The position numbers and the translations under genes are program-made. 64,000 nt of DNA from Spongiihabitans sp963422685 (GTDB lineage Bacteria > Pseudomonadota > Gammaproteobacteria > Arenicellales > Poriferihabitantaceae): the NCBI GenBank assembly GCA_963422685.1, contig OY730442.1, forward strand, positions 434,001-498,000, given 5' to 3'. Below, in pieces: positions 53,890 through 62,935 of this stretch (within the stretch, counting starts at the first letter, position 1; every line of letters begins with the position of its first letter). Below the pieces are notes generated by a model that saw nothing but the letters and a program-made list of their open reading frames with translations, was not told the DNA's origin and ran no database searches.

Positions 53890-54480
53890 ATGGCTAGAAT
53901 GAAATTCCTGTGTGATGCTGAACGCTGCATCGAATGTAATGGTTGTGTCACCGCGTGCAAAAACGAGCATGAAGTGCCCTGGGGTGTTAACCGGCGGCGT
54001 GTCATCACCCTGGGCGATGGCGAAACCGGGGAGAAATCAATCTCGGTTGCCTGTATGCACTGCACCGATGCGCCTTGTGCTGCGGTTTGCCCGGTGGATT
54101 GCTTCTACACCACCGATGATGGCATTGTGCTGCACGACAAAGATCTTTGTATCGGCTGCGGTTATTGTTTCTATGCCTGCCCGTTTGGTGCGCCGCAATA
54201 CCCGCAACAGGAAGCCTTTGGCGTGCGCGGCAAGATGGACAAATGCACTTTCTGTGCAGGCGGCCCCACTGCCGATAACTCCGCAGAAGAAATGGAGAAA
54301 TACGGTCGCAACCGGGTTGCAGAGGGCAAATTACCATTATGCGCAGAAATGTGCTCCACCAAGGCGCTTATTGCCGGCGATGGTGACATGGTTTCCGATA
54401 TTTACCGCGAGCGCATTCTGAAGCGCGGTGGACGCCCACAGACCTGGGGCTGGGAAACCGCCTACAACAAAACCAGCTAG
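53890..54480 (+). CDS. fdhB: Formate dehydrogenase beta (iron-sulfur) subunit
   Basis: A 196-residue electron-transfer subunit with four [4Fe-4S] clusters: CIECNGCVTACKNEH near residue 14, CMHCTDAPCAAVCPVDC near 57, CIGCGYCFYACPFGAP near 92, and CTFC with a distal CSTKAL near 120-160. I chose the ATG at 53890, preceded by GGAGGAA; the upstream in-frame extension overlaps fdhA and looks untranslated. Electrons pass from FdhA through it to the cytochrome b subunit. Confidence 0.95.
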   Translation: MARMKFLCDAERCIECNGCVTACKNEHEVPWGVNRRRVITLGDGETGEKSISVACMHCTDAPCAAVCPVDCFYTTDDGIVLHDKDLCIGCGYCFYACPFGAPQYPQQEAFGVRGKMDKCTFCAGGPTADNSAEEMEKYGRNRVAEGKLPLCAEMCSTKALIAGDGDMVSDIYRERILKRGGRPQTWGWETAYNKTS

Positions 54481-54561
54481 TGGTCCATGGTGGGGCCTGA
54501 TTACCACGGGCCTCACCTCATTTCGTGATTACCGTTGCAACGATAAATAAAGCGAACAGCG

Positions 54562-54753
54562 ATGAAAACACTAAAAAATATATTTTCACTGATTAGCGTA
54601 TTCACCCTGATGCTCGCATTATCGGGTTGCCTGGAATCTACTGATGTTACGTTCCATGAACCAGGCGTATATCAAGGTTTCACAGACCCATTGATTGGCA
54701 ACAGTGATGCCGCTGCACTTCAGTCCCGCTTCAAGGGACAAATGGACCGGTAG
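54562..54753 (+). CDS. Small lipoprotein between fdhB and fdhC
   Basis: A 63-residue protein with a lipoprotein signal ending LALSGC (Cys22 is the lipid-modified residue) and a short mature part (VTFHEPGVYQGFTDPLIGNS). I do not know a family name. It lies in the gap between the beta and gamma subunit genes with short spacers, so it is probably a membrane-anchored accessory of the complex. Confidence 0.65.
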   Translation: MKTLKNIFSLISVFTLMLALSGCLESTDVTFHEPGVYQGFTDPLIGNSDAAALQSRFKGQMDR

Positions 54754-54785
54754 CGATCACATCAAGCAATCCTGGAGAATTATCC

Positions 54786-55886
54786 ATGGTAGATAGAAGC
54801 ACAAAAAATATAAACTCTCTTGGCCAGAAAAAGACGCGCGGTCGAGTACGGGCCATGACCTGGACATTCCTGTTTATAGTCATCAGCGCCATGGTATTAC
54901 CTGCCGCAACCTATTTTATATCCGGCGACACCGCCCTCGCCCAAGTCAGTAATGATGAAAACCAGCGGGCAAATTTCTGGCGCGCAGTGCGTCAGGGAGA
55001 GGCGGGCTACAGCGCGGTGTCGGGCGCGGAGAGCGGTGTATTCATCAATAATGGCGGCCAGAACTGGCGGCAAATGAGAAATGGAATCATTGCCAACTAC
55101 GGCGGCTGGGCAATTATCATTGCCCTGGCCAGTATTGCATTGTTCTATTTGATTCGCGGCAGAATTAAATTGAGCGCACAAGCCTCTGGACTGACCGTGC
55201 CAAGGTGGGCGCTTTGGGAAAGAGTCATGCACTGGTATACCGCTGTGCTGTTTATAATACTGGCAGTTACCGGGCTCAGTATGCTATTCGGCCGGGTGGT
55301 ACTCATACCGTTACTGGGAGCGAAAGGATTCTCAATGTGGGCCATTTTTTCAATAAACGCACACAATGTTGTGGGGCCATTCTTCTCCATCGGCGTATTT
55401 GCAATGTTATTGTTCTGGGTTAAAAATAACATCCCGAACGCGCTGGACATTAAATGGCTGGGCGCTGGAGGCGGTATTATCGGTAGCGCCCACCCCAGCG
55501 CCGGCAAAGCCAACGGCGGCGAAAAAATCTGGTACTGGATAGTGATTCTGGTTGGACTGCTCGCAGTATGCGGCACGGGTTTCGCCCTGATCGGCTGGGC
55601 TGCACAATTCGGGTTGGGCGATACCACCCGCGCGACCATGCAGACCATGCACCAGGTTCATGCTATTGCTGCAATCGTCTGGATTGTCGTATTCTTCGGG
55701 CATGTTTATATCGGCACAATCGGTACTGAAGGAGCGCTGGAAGGTATGGCCACAGGCAGAGTCAGTGTGGAATGGGCCAGAGAACATCACGACTTGTGGT
55801 ACGAGGAGGTAAAAGCCCATGCCGGCAGCCCAACCGACAGAGCAAATCCTGAAGCCCCCGATGGTGCCAGAACTTCGACCTCCTGA
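54786..55886 (+). CDS. fdhC: Formate dehydrogenase gamma subunit, cytochrome b556
   Basis: A 366-residue inner-membrane diheme cytochrome b that anchors the dehydrogenase and passes electrons to quinone. An N-terminal hydrophobic segment (FLFIVISAMVLPAATYFI) precedes a periplasmic region, then the core helices with candidate heme ligands in WERVMHWYTAVLF, NAHNVVGPFFSIG, MHQVHAIAAIVWI and FFGHVYIGTIG. The N-terminal extension of about 110 residues is usual for this type. A rho-independent terminator follows the gene. Confidence 0.95.
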   Translation: MVDRSTKNINSLGQKKTRGRVRAMTWTFLFIVISAMVLPAATYFISGDTALAQVSNDENQRANFWRAVRQGEAGYSAVSGAESGVFINNGGQNWRQMRNGIIANYGGWAIIIALASIALFYLIRGRIKLSAQASGLTVPRWALWERVMHWYTAVLFIILAVTGLSMLFGRVVLIPLLGAKGFSMWAIFSINAHNVVGPFFSIGVFAMLLFWVKNNIPNALDIKWLGAGGGIIGSAHPSAGKANGGEKIWYWIVILVGLLAVCGTGFALIGWAAQFGLGDTTRATMQTMHQVHAIAAIVWIVVFFGHVYIGTIGTEGALEGMATGRVSVEWAREHHDLWYEEVKAHAGSPTDRANPEAPDGARTSTS

Positions 55887-55903
55887 ATCAGGTTGTAAAC
55901 CCG

Positions 55904-55935
55904 AAAACCCCCGGTAGTTTTGCCAGGGGTTTTTT
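55904..55935 (+). terminator. Intrinsic terminator after fdhC
   Basis: AAAACCCCC...GGGGTTTTTT: a seven- to eight-base stem (AAACCCC with GGGGTTT) around a loop CGGTAGTTTTGCCA, followed by a T-run. It ends the fdh operon; the next gene starts nine bases further. Confidence 0.8.
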
Positions 55936-55943
55936 AATGCAGC

Positions 55944-56483
55944 ATGGATAAATTTCCCCAACCCATCGCCAATGGCATGCGCAATAATGGCGCGATGACC
56001 ACTTGCGTACCGGTGCAGTTTGATAACGGAATCTGGGAGTCGGCGGTTTTTTTTGAGGTCGGCGGCAAGGAATGCAAAGCCGATCGGCGCTTACTGCGGC
56101 GCACAAAAACCACACTTCCGGTAACCGTGGAAACCGACCTGATCAGCCATGCCAACGGCAGTATTGTGATGCTGCGATTCGAAGTCGCTACCCGGCATGA
56201 AAATCCGCTGGTCGGCGAAGTGTTGTTGGTTCCCGGACTCGGCGACACGCAGTTCGACACGTTGCAATATCTGACAGAGCAAAAACAAATTCGCTGGTAT
56301 TTCGGCGACGCCGCCTACGACGTCATCCATTCCCAGCAAACGACGTTATTTGATCATGAACGACAGGGCTATACGGACTTGCTTCAGGATGCGGTGAACC
56401 ATGATGCCGTGCTCAGGTTAACCGGAAAATACAATGCGGCCAGCGCCATTGATGAAGTGTGCAGTAATTACGCATTCCGATGA
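55944..56483 (+). CDS. Hypothetical protein downstream of fdhC
   Basis: Unrecognised 179-residue protein without signal peptide or membrane helix. It appears beta-rich in the first half (TTCVPVQFDNGIWESAVFF and similar) and helical at the C-terminus. Its stop overlaps the start of the ankyrin gene by four bases (ATGA), so the two are co-translated. It starts right after the fdh terminator, perhaps relying on read-through or its own promoter. Confidence 0.55.
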   Translation: MDKFPQPIANGMRNNGAMTTCVPVQFDNGIWESAVFFEVGGKECKADRRLLRRTKTTLPVTVETDLISHANGSIVMLRFEVATRHENPLVGEVLLVPGLGDTQFDTLQYLTEQKQIRWYFGDAAYDVIHSQQTTLFDHERQGYTDLLQDAVNHDAVLRLTGKYNAASAIDEVCSNYAFR

Positions 56484-57253
56484 AGAGACCGGGCAAATCG
56501 AAAACTGTAAAGGCGCTTCAACGCCAGATAATGACATTCGGATTATTTATATCCATTGCAATTTCCAATCCGGCCTGGTGCGCAGAAAATGAATTCCAAA
56601 ATGCGGTGCGCACCAGCAACCTGGAAAATATCAGCCGACTGATCGATTTCACCGAAGACGTTGATCTCAGAGGAACCAATGGTAAAACTGCTTTAATGAT
56701 CGCGGCCAAAGCGGGCGATGCCGGACTGGCAAAAAAACTGCTCCAGGCTGGGGCCGATTCCCGGGCGGTTAATATCAATGGCGGCACACCGGTAATGTTC
56801 GCGGCAATCAATGGTGATGTCGAAACCATTATCCTGCTTATCGACTCGGGTGCAGATGTGAACCTGCGCGGCCGCAATGGCTGGAGCGCATTGATGATCG
56901 CCGCGGCCAAAGGGCATGTTGGCGCTACCCGCCGTATTGTTGATGCTGGCGCAGATATAAACACCACAGATATTTACCTGTGGACACCCCTGCACAGAGC
57001 CGCCTATGAAAACCGGGTGGAAGTGGTGAAGTTATTGCTTGAAAGCCAGGTAATCGATATACAGCATCGCGACGAGCATGGCGCAACTGCACTTCACCAC
57101 GCCGCGTTAAACGGCAATACAGAAATTGTCAATATGCTGATGCTAAAAGGAATTGATCCCGGCAATACGGATTTCTCCGGCAGAACACCGGCTATGTATG
57201 CCAAAGACAGCGGCCACCAGAAACTGGCCCGATTACTGGAAAAGGCACAGTAG
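56480..57253 (+). CDS. Ankyrin-repeat protein, exported
   Basis: A 257-residue protein with a probable signal peptide (residues ~13-34, GLFISIAISNPAWCA). About six ankyrin repeats follow: NGKTALMIAAKAGDAGLAKK, NGGTPVMFAAINGDVETIIL, NGWSALMIAAAKGHVGATRR, WTPLHRAAYENRVEVVKLLL, HGATALHHAALNGNTEIVNM and SGRTPAMYAKDSGHQ. Such exported repeats usually mediate protein binding. It overlaps the preceding orphan and is followed by the biotin-ligase-like gene after 15 bases. Its link to formate dehydrogenase is by position only. Confidence 0.85.
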   Translation: MKRPGKSKTVKALQRQIMTFGLFISIAISNPAWCAENEFQNAVRTSNLENISRLIDFTEDVDLRGTNGKTALMIAAKAGDAGLAKKLLQAGADSRAVNINGGTPVMFAAINGDVETIILLIDSGADVNLRGRNGWSALMIAAAKGHVGATRRIVDAGADINTTDIYLWTPLHRAAYENRVEVVKLLLESQVIDIQHRDEHGATALHHAALNGNTEIVNMLMLKGIDPGNTDFSGRTPAMYAKDSGHQKLARLLEKAQ

Positions 57254-57268
57254 CCCCCTGGTATTGCC

Positions 57269-58048
57269 ATGGCAAAAACCGCGCCTGAACTCCCTGCTGC
57301 CTACCGATTGATACACTATGCGGAGATTGAAGACCTGCGTGCCCGGGCGATCAAACTGGCCGAGGCGGGTGCGGAAGAGGGAACCTTGATTTGGGCATCA
57401 TCCCAGACAAATGCCCGAGGCAGATTGAATCAAAAATGGCATTGTAACGACGGCGATTTACACTGCACCGTGATTCTTCGCCCGGATTTTTCAGCAGAAA
57501 AATATCCCGAAGTCATGATTGTGGCCGCAGTGAGTATGGCGCAGGCACTGGCCACACATTTATCGGCCATGACCGCCCTGGGTTTTCGCTGGCCAAATGA
57601 CATCACTATCGCCGGGCATAAAGTCGCATCTATCTGGGTCAATGCCAATCGGGATCAAACATCACCCTGGTTAGCCATTACCATCTCGGTTAATATTGAA
57701 AACTCCCTGGAAGACTTTTCTATTGCGGCGATCAGTATCAAAGAAGCCGAGGGCGATACCGACCTCAATAGTCGACTGCTGCTTGAAACCTATGCCAGAC
57801 AGTTTATAACCCGGATCAACCATTGGTCGGAACGTGGAATGGAAATGATTTTGCAACAGTGGCGGGCGCGCATTGAAGGCATCGGCGCGGAGAAAGTTAT
57901 CAGGCTGGCGGATGGCGAAATTGTCGGGATAATGGAAAAAATAAACAAGAACGGCGGGGTTATCATGAAATTGATTGATCATTCCCTGCATACGGTCAGC
58001 CTGGCTGATTTTATCGAGATCACGGAATCAGGCGAACCCGGGATATGA
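57269..58048 (+). CDS. Biotin/lipoate protein ligase-like protein (BPL_LplA_LipB fold)
   Basis: A 259-residue protein related to the catalytic domain of BirA. It has ASSQTNARGRLNQKWHCNDGD near residue 43 (ligase loop, normally GRGRxGRxW), FRWPNDITIAGHKVASIWV near 110 and no N-terminal helix-turn-helix. The loop reads NARGRLNQKW, so Arg and Gly are kept. A DUF4444-type C-terminal part follows. In formate dehydrogenase clusters of Pseudomonadota such proteins occur; the substrate is unknown and may not be biotin. It overlaps the next gene's start by four bases. Confidence 0.75.
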   Translation: MAKTAPELPAAYRLIHYAEIEDLRARAIKLAEAGAEEGTLIWASSQTNARGRLNQKWHCNDGDLHCTVILRPDFSAEKYPEVMIVAAVSMAQALATHLSAMTALGFRWPNDITIAGHKVASIWVNANRDQTSPWLAITISVNIENSLEDFSIAAISIKEAEGDTDLNSRLLLETYARQFITRINHWSERGMEMILQQWRARIEGIGAEKVIRLADGEIVGIMEKINKNGGVIMKLIDHSLHTVSLADFIEITESGEPGI

Positions 58049-58788
58049 AAGCTAACCCGATAAACCGAAGAATTTTTTTCAAAACCTGTCTGTCTACGGC
58101 GGCCATGGTAGCCGCCAACCCGAACTTGCTCGCACAATCGAACCTGGCCGTGAAAGAGTATGCTCCCGCCCTGCTGGTAAACGAAAATGAAGCGCCGCTA
58201 ACCAGTAAATCCCTGCGCAGCAATAATTATTATATTTTTCACTATCCTTTTTATACCACGCCGTGTTTTCTGATCAACCTCGACTCCCCGGCTCCCCGGA
58301 CCCAATACCTTAAGACGGAAGACCGCGATACATATCAATGGCCCGGCGGGGTTGGGCCGGATAAAACACTGGTTGCGTTCTCGGCAATTTGTGCCCACAA
58401 GTTAAGTTACGCTACAAGGACAACCAGTTTTATAAACTTCCGGCCGGAAGAAATCAGTTTTGTCGGAAGCGACCAAAAAACCAAAAAGCAGCATCAACTT
58501 ATTTATTGTTGTTCGGAACGCAGCGTATATGACCCGGCCAAAGGCGCAAAAGTGCTCGGTGGACCGGCACCCCAGCCGCTAACCGCGATCATTATCAAGC
58601 ATGACTCCTGCACTGATTACTACTATGCAACCGCCACACTCGGTGCAGAATTATTCGATCAGTTTTTCCATAAATTCGGATTTCGACTGACTCTGGATAA
58701 CCGCCATAAGGATATTCGCCAGCCGGTAGAAAATTCCACTATGGTCTACACGGCAGAACGATACACATCCCATCCGGTTCGTTGTTGA
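58045..58788 (+). CDS. Atypical Rieske-like protein with export signal
   Basis: A 247-residue protein with a Tat-like signal (INRRIFFKTCLSTAAM) and a Rieske-type domain. The first ligand pair is normal (ICAHK: Cys116, His118). The second site reads YCCSERSVYDPAKGAKVLGG. Canonical Rieske proteins have C-x-x-H followed by S, but here position 158 is Glu and two Cys are adjacent (155, 156). The downstream GGPAPQPL block fits the fold. If it binds a 2Fe-2S cluster, the ligation is non-canonical; it may also be a degenerate relative. The start overlaps the preceding gene's stop. Confidence 0.7.
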   Translation: MKANPINRRIFFKTCLSTAAMVAANPNLLAQSNLAVKEYAPALLVNENEAPLTSKSLRSNNYYIFHYPFYTTPCFLINLDSPAPRTQYLKTEDRDTYQWPGGVGPDKTLVAFSAICAHKLSYATRTTSFINFRPEEISFVGSDQKTKKQHQLIYCCSERSVYDPAKGAKVLGGPAPQPLTAIIIKHDSCTDYYYATATLGAELFDQFFHKFGFRLTLDNRHKDIRQPVENSTMVYTAERYTSHPVRC

Positions 58789-58841
58789 ACCGAACATAAT
58801 AATCCTGATATGTACACTGGCGGTTCGTGTATTTTCATCCC

Positions 58842-60302
58842 TCACGTCAAGCCGGTACGCGCATTAAACTCTTCTATCAGCGCATCAATCTCTTGCGCTT
58901 TGCCGGGGATATCATTCCAGTAACCATGGTCAAACCACTGCGCCTGGATCTCGTCACAGGTTTTTCCCTGCTGCTCCACCCAGGTGTAGTATTTAAGATT
59001 ATGCACCCGTTTGCGCTGGTAATAATCCAACTCCAAAACGTGATCGATAGTCGTTCCAAGCAGATAACGGTGATAAGCGGCCACCGCATCAGCGGCATTG
59101 AACTCTCCGTGCTCCATGGTTAATTCGGACAATCGACTGTGATACATGTCCATGGAATCCGTCAACACCGTAGCGACAACATCATTTTCGCCAAGCTCAT
59201 AATACTTTGCAAACTTGATAGCAGCCAGTAAGTTCGCCACCCCCGAGATACCCATCAGCGGCAACTGGTTGATTAATGCTGCGGATACGCCTTGCCGCGC
59301 CAAACAAGCCTGACCGGCCGGTTCGTTAAATAATCTGATCAGATTTACCGGCGCCTGGTCATCAATCGCGATAACCATGTCGGTGTTTTTAACATTGTGA
59401 ATCCAGGGAATATGTTTGTCGCCGATGCCCTCGATTCGATGCTCGCCAAAGCCATTGTTTAGAATTGTTGGGCATTGCAGCGCCTCACTGGCGGCAATTT
59501 TGCTGCCCGGGTACTGCTTTTTCAAGTAGTCCCCAGCGGCAATGGTTCCGGCGGAACCCGTGGCCACAACCAACCCGCGATACACGTCATCGGCTCGCAT
59601 ACTTTGCGCAAGCATTTCCTCCATAGCTGGCCCGGTCACCTCGTGGTGCCACAAATAATTGCCCGGCTGGTCAAACTGATTGAAAATCGATAATGCCTGA
59701 CCAGATTGACGCAATTCCCGGCATTTATCGAAGATTTCCTTGACATTACTTTCGCTGCCTTTGGTTCTGATAATTTCTCCCGCAACTTTTTCCAGCCATT
59801 GGAAGCGCTCTTTGCTCATACCTTCGGGTAATATCGCAATGGACTCGCAGCCCAACAGGGCTGAGTCGTAGGCACCGCCGCGGCAATAATTTCCGGTGGA
59901 AGGCCAGACCGCTTTCTCGGTTGTGGGATCGAATTGCCCAGTCACAAGGGACGGCACAAGACAACCAAATGCTGCGCCGACTTTATGCGTACCGGTGGGA
60001 AACCATTTACCCACAATGGCGACAATTCGCGCCTCAATTCCAGTCAGCACTTTTGGAAACTCCACATAATTAACACCCGCATACCCGCCACCCTGGCCCA
60101 GCGGCTGGTTGTGCCAATTGATACGGAATAAATTGATCGGTTCAATATCCCACAAACCCACATGCCGCAGTTTGTCTTTTACCACGCACGGAATAAGGTC
60201 AGGTCTGCGCTGCTGCCTGAACGTGGGAATGATTATGTTTCTTTCTTTAGCGCGCCTGACGACTCGCTCCAGCACGTCATTTTTTACGGTTAAGTCGATC
60301 AT
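58842..60302 (-). CDS. Fold-type II PLP-dependent enzyme (tryptophan synthase beta-like superfamily)
   Basis: A 486-residue enzyme with the PLP lysine in FPTGTHKVGAAFG (Lys107) and the phosphate-binding loop VATGSAGTIAAGDYLKK near 260. STGNYCRGGAYDSALLG near 137 matches the Asn that contacts the PLP ring. It is longer than cysteine synthases and L-cysteate sulfo-lyase (CuyA). I can only say it is a lyase, dehydratase or deaminase of an amino acid or derivative. The GntR gene and divergent transporter next to it suggest that it degrades the imported compound. Confidence 0.75.
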   Translation of the reverse strand: MIDLTVKNDVLERVVRRAKERNIIIPTFRQQRRPDLIPCVVKDKLRHVGLWDIEPINLFRINWHNQPLGQGGGYAGVNYVEFPKVLTGIEARIVAIVGKWFPTGTHKVGAAFGCLVPSLVTGQFDPTTEKAVWPSTGNYCRGGAYDSALLGCESIAILPEGMSKERFQWLEKVAGEIIRTKGSESNVKEIFDKCRELRQSGQALSIFNQFDQPGNYLWHHEVTGPAMEEMLAQSMRADDVYRGLVVATGSAGTIAAGDYLKKQYPGSKIAASEALQCPTILNNGFGEHRIEGIGDKHIPWIHNVKNTDMVIAIDDQAPVNLIRLFNEPAGQACLARQGVSAALINQLPLMGISGVANLLAAIKFAKYYELGENDVVATVLTDSMDMYHSRLSELTMEHGEFNAADAVAAYHRYLLGTTIDHVLELDYYQRKRVHNLKYYTWVEQQGKTCDEIQAQWFDHGYWNDIPGKAQEIDALIEEFNARTGLT

Positions 60303-60516
60303 TGTGTATATAGGATTGGGGTGGCATTAATTTAGTTGTGTATATCCTCTGGAGACATCACCCCGCCAGTGTATCTGCACAGCGCTTCATCAGCTCAATG
60401 ACCAGTTCCATAGTGCATATTATTGGGCATCAGCGGACGCATTATATATCAACAGATGGCCCGGCAAGCCCACTTGAATCTTCAAAGAACCTTTGCGCCT
60501 GAATCCAACTTCACTT

Positions 60517-61230
60517 TTAGCGAATTTCTGTTTTATAGGTGAATCGGTCAGGCCGCCCTCTGGTTACCCGGTATTCTATGATCCGATCATTGGTTGCGTG
60601 AGTAGTTCGATATAACACCACCAGCGGATCGCCTTCCTGAATACTCAGCCTTTTAGCGGTGGGCACATCTGCAATGTCAACAGTCAGCGTTTCTTCGGCG
60701 CGCACCACATGGACACCAAATTTTTCTTCAATGATGGCATAGAGTAAATCCGGTATATGCAGATCTTCGTCTTCAAGACCAGCAACTATGTCTGCGCGCC
60801 ACCAGCACTTTTCAACCAGCACGGGTTGTTCATGGTCGTCATAGCCGACACGCTCTATGTATATCAGGGGTGTGCCGATGGAGGTTTTCAGGTGTCGGCA
60901 AATATCGGCCGTGCCCAGTATGCGTTCACGAATCGGCGTGCGTTTATGTATCCGGGCCGCTTCTCCAGATGCCGTGCCATAAGAAAAAAACCGGAATAAA
61001 CTATTGTCAAAATCCACCCTGGAAACATAGGTTCCCTTGCCCTGATGCCGATACAACAATTTCTCCTGCTCCAGCAAGTCGATAGCTTTCCTTACGGTAC
61101 CAATACTGACATTCAGGCTTTCCGACAATTGCGATTCAGATGGAATCAGGTCACCGGGGACTAACTCGCCAGCGTTTATACGCTGATGTATAAACTGCTG
61201 GACGACTTTATAAAGCGGCTTGTCTACCAT
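60517..61230 (-). CDS. GntR-family regulator with UTRA domain
   Basis: A 237-residue repressor of the HutC/FarR subfamily. The N-terminal winged helix (LVPGDLIPSESQLSESLNVS near 18 and TVRKAIDLLEQEKLLYRHQG near 45) is followed by a UTRA effector domain (YIERVGYDDHEQPVLVEKCW, PLVVLYRTTHATNDRIIEYR). It lies between the PLP enzyme gene (same strand) and the divergent tct transporter. It probably senses the transported compound or its breakdown product and controls both. Confidence 0.9.
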   Translation of the reverse strand: MVDKPLYKVVQQFIHQRINAGELVPGDLIPSESQLSESLNVSIGTVRKAIDLLEQEKLLYRHQGKGTYVSRVDFDNSLFRFFSYGTASGEAARIHKRTPIRERILGTADICRHLKTSIGTPLIYIERVGYDDHEQPVLVEKCWWRADIVAGLEDEDLHIPDLLYAIIEEKFGVHVVRAEETLTVDIADVPTAKRLSIQEGDPLVVLYRTTHATNDRIIEYRVTRGRPDRFTYKTEIR

Positions 61231-61321
61231 ATTTCACCCGTAAAAATATATAATTTATTTCACTAATGCAGACTTGCATTCGGCCAGCACATAATCTAGC
61301 ATATCAACTCATATATAGGAG

Positions 61322-61353
61322 TTGACAGGATTGTAAATGTACTGGTGTACAAA
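61322..61353 (+). promoter_or_regulatory. Candidate GntR operator and promoter for the tct operon
   Basis: A perfect palindrome TGTAC-TGGT-GTACA at 61338-61351 lies 11 bases after a consensus -35 (TTGACA, 61322-61327). Its right arm overlaps a possible -10 (TACAAA). UTRA-type GntR repressors bind short palindromes with GT...AC ends. The location between the divergent regulator and transporter fits repression by promoter occlusion. Confidence 0.4.
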
Positions 61354-61411
61354 TATTCTTTCCTGAACCAGAAACCACATACCATTACGCGCATAAACCC
61401 GGAACCCGGCA

Positions 61412-62935
61412 GTGGAATTCCTGAACTACTTCCAGAATGTATTTACGGTATATCACATAGCCTTGCTGGCCGGCGGCACTCTGGCCGGTTTGATACTGGG
61501 TGCGCTGCCCGGGCTCAGCCCAACCATGGCGGTAGCGTTGATGATTCCGTTTACTTTCCACATGCAGCCGGCTGCGGGATTAATTCTACTCGGCGCGATG
61601 TATACCGCTACCGTGGCAGGCGGCGCTATCAGTGCCATTCTGGTCAACGTGCCTGGCGCACCGGCCAACATTGCCACCGCACTGGACGGGCACCCGCTTG
61701 CCAAACAGGGGCGTGCGGCTGAAGCATTACACTACTGTTTTACCAGTTCGTTTATCGGCGGCATTACCGGCATCCTGGTTCTGATATTTTTTACCCCTCC
61801 CCTGGCCGATTTGGCACTGAAATTTGGTCCGACTGAATTATTCTGGATTGCAATCCTCGGCATCACCATCATCGGCACCATCGGCAGTGAATCGGTAGTT
61901 AAAGGTCTATTCGCCGGATTGTTTGGTTTGGCGCTCTCTACAATCGGCGACAATCCGATGCTGGGCGAGGATCGTTTCGTTTTCAGTGAACACTTGGAAA
62001 GCGGTATTCACATCGTTACCGCATTAATAGGTTTGTTTGCCGTACCCCAGGTATTCTCATTACTCGAACAGGCCATGCAGGATAGCAATGCAACGCTGCA
62101 TGCCCTTGGAAGCTCCCGATTGGCGGCCTCACTCAAATACAGTCTTTGCAGATTCAGGGCACTGGGTATCGGTTCACTGGTCGGAGTTGTTGTCGGCGTT
62201 ATTCCGGGCGCTGGCGGCCAGATAGCCGGCCTGGTGGCCTACGATCAGGTCAAGAAAACGAGCAAAGATCCTGGCAAATACGGCCAGGGAGAACCTGATG
62301 GCATTATCACCGCTGAATCTGCCAACAACGCCATGGTCGGGCCGTCTCTTGTGCCATTATTAACCCTGAGCATACCCGGAAGCCCGACTGCAGCGGTTTT
62401 ACTGGGCGGCTTGTTAATCCATGGCCTGTTTCCAGGCCCGGACCTGTTCACCGTGCATGGAGAAGTGACCTGGACATTTATTAATTCGCTTTTGGTCGCC
62501 CAGGTGTTCATGTTGATTTTCGGATTAATGCTAAGCCAGCACAGCGGCTGGATCATGCGGGTACCCGGTCACTACATGGCGGCGGTAATACTGGTATTGG
62601 CAGTATTTGGCACATACAGCATTCAATCAAGCTATTCCGATGTACTGATTATGTTCACCCTTGGATTGATCATGTTCTTTGGCAGCAAGTTGGGATTCGG
62701 ACCGGCGCCATTAGTGTTGGGAATAATTCTGGGCCCTATAGCAGAAGACAACTTCCTGCAAGGCAAACTGATCGGACAAAGCAGTGGCAGCGCATTGGAA
62801 TATTTTACTTCTGGACCGATAAATTTAACCTTGATTGCGATTTGTATTGGTTCCATCGCTTACAGCCTTTATTCCGGTTCAAAGGCAAAGCGTCGGCAGC
62901 ACAAAACCGCGAATGGAGCGCATGATGATTTATAA
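61412..62935 (+). CDS. tctA: Tripartite tricarboxylate transporter large permease TctA
   Basis: A 507-residue inner-membrane protein with about 11-12 hydrophobic helices. It carries the family motifs GALPGLSPTMAVALMIPFTF near residue 30, TVAGGAISAILVNVPGAPAN near 67 and GVIPGAGGQIAGLVAYDQVK near 260. A GTG start was chosen because VEFLNYFQNVF matches the family N-terminus. The partner TctB gene starts inside its last codons. Substrate is set by the receptor and could be a small carboxylate or sulfonate. Confidence 0.9.
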   Translation: MEFLNYFQNVFTVYHIALLAGGTLAGLILGALPGLSPTMAVALMIPFTFHMQPAAGLILLGAMYTATVAGGAISAILVNVPGAPANIATALDGHPLAKQGRAAEALHYCFTSSFIGGITGILVLIFFTPPLADLALKFGPTELFWIAILGITIIGTIGSESVVKGLFAGLFGLALSTIGDNPMLGEDRFVFSEHLESGIHIVTALIGLFAVPQVFSLLEQAMQDSNATLHALGSSRLAASLKYSLCRFRALGIGSLVGVVVGVIPGAGGQIAGLVAYDQVKKTSKDPGKYGQGEPDGIITAESANNAMVGPSLVPLLTLSIPGSPTAAVLLGGLLIHGLFPGPDLFTVHGEVTWTFINSLLVAQVFMLIFGLMLSQHSGWIMRVPGHYMAAVILVLAVFGTYSIQSSYSDVLIMFTLGLIMFFGSKLGFGPAPLVLGIILGPIAEDNFLQGKLIGQSSGSALEYFTSGPINLTLIAICIGSIAYSLYSGSKAKRRQHKTANGAHDDL

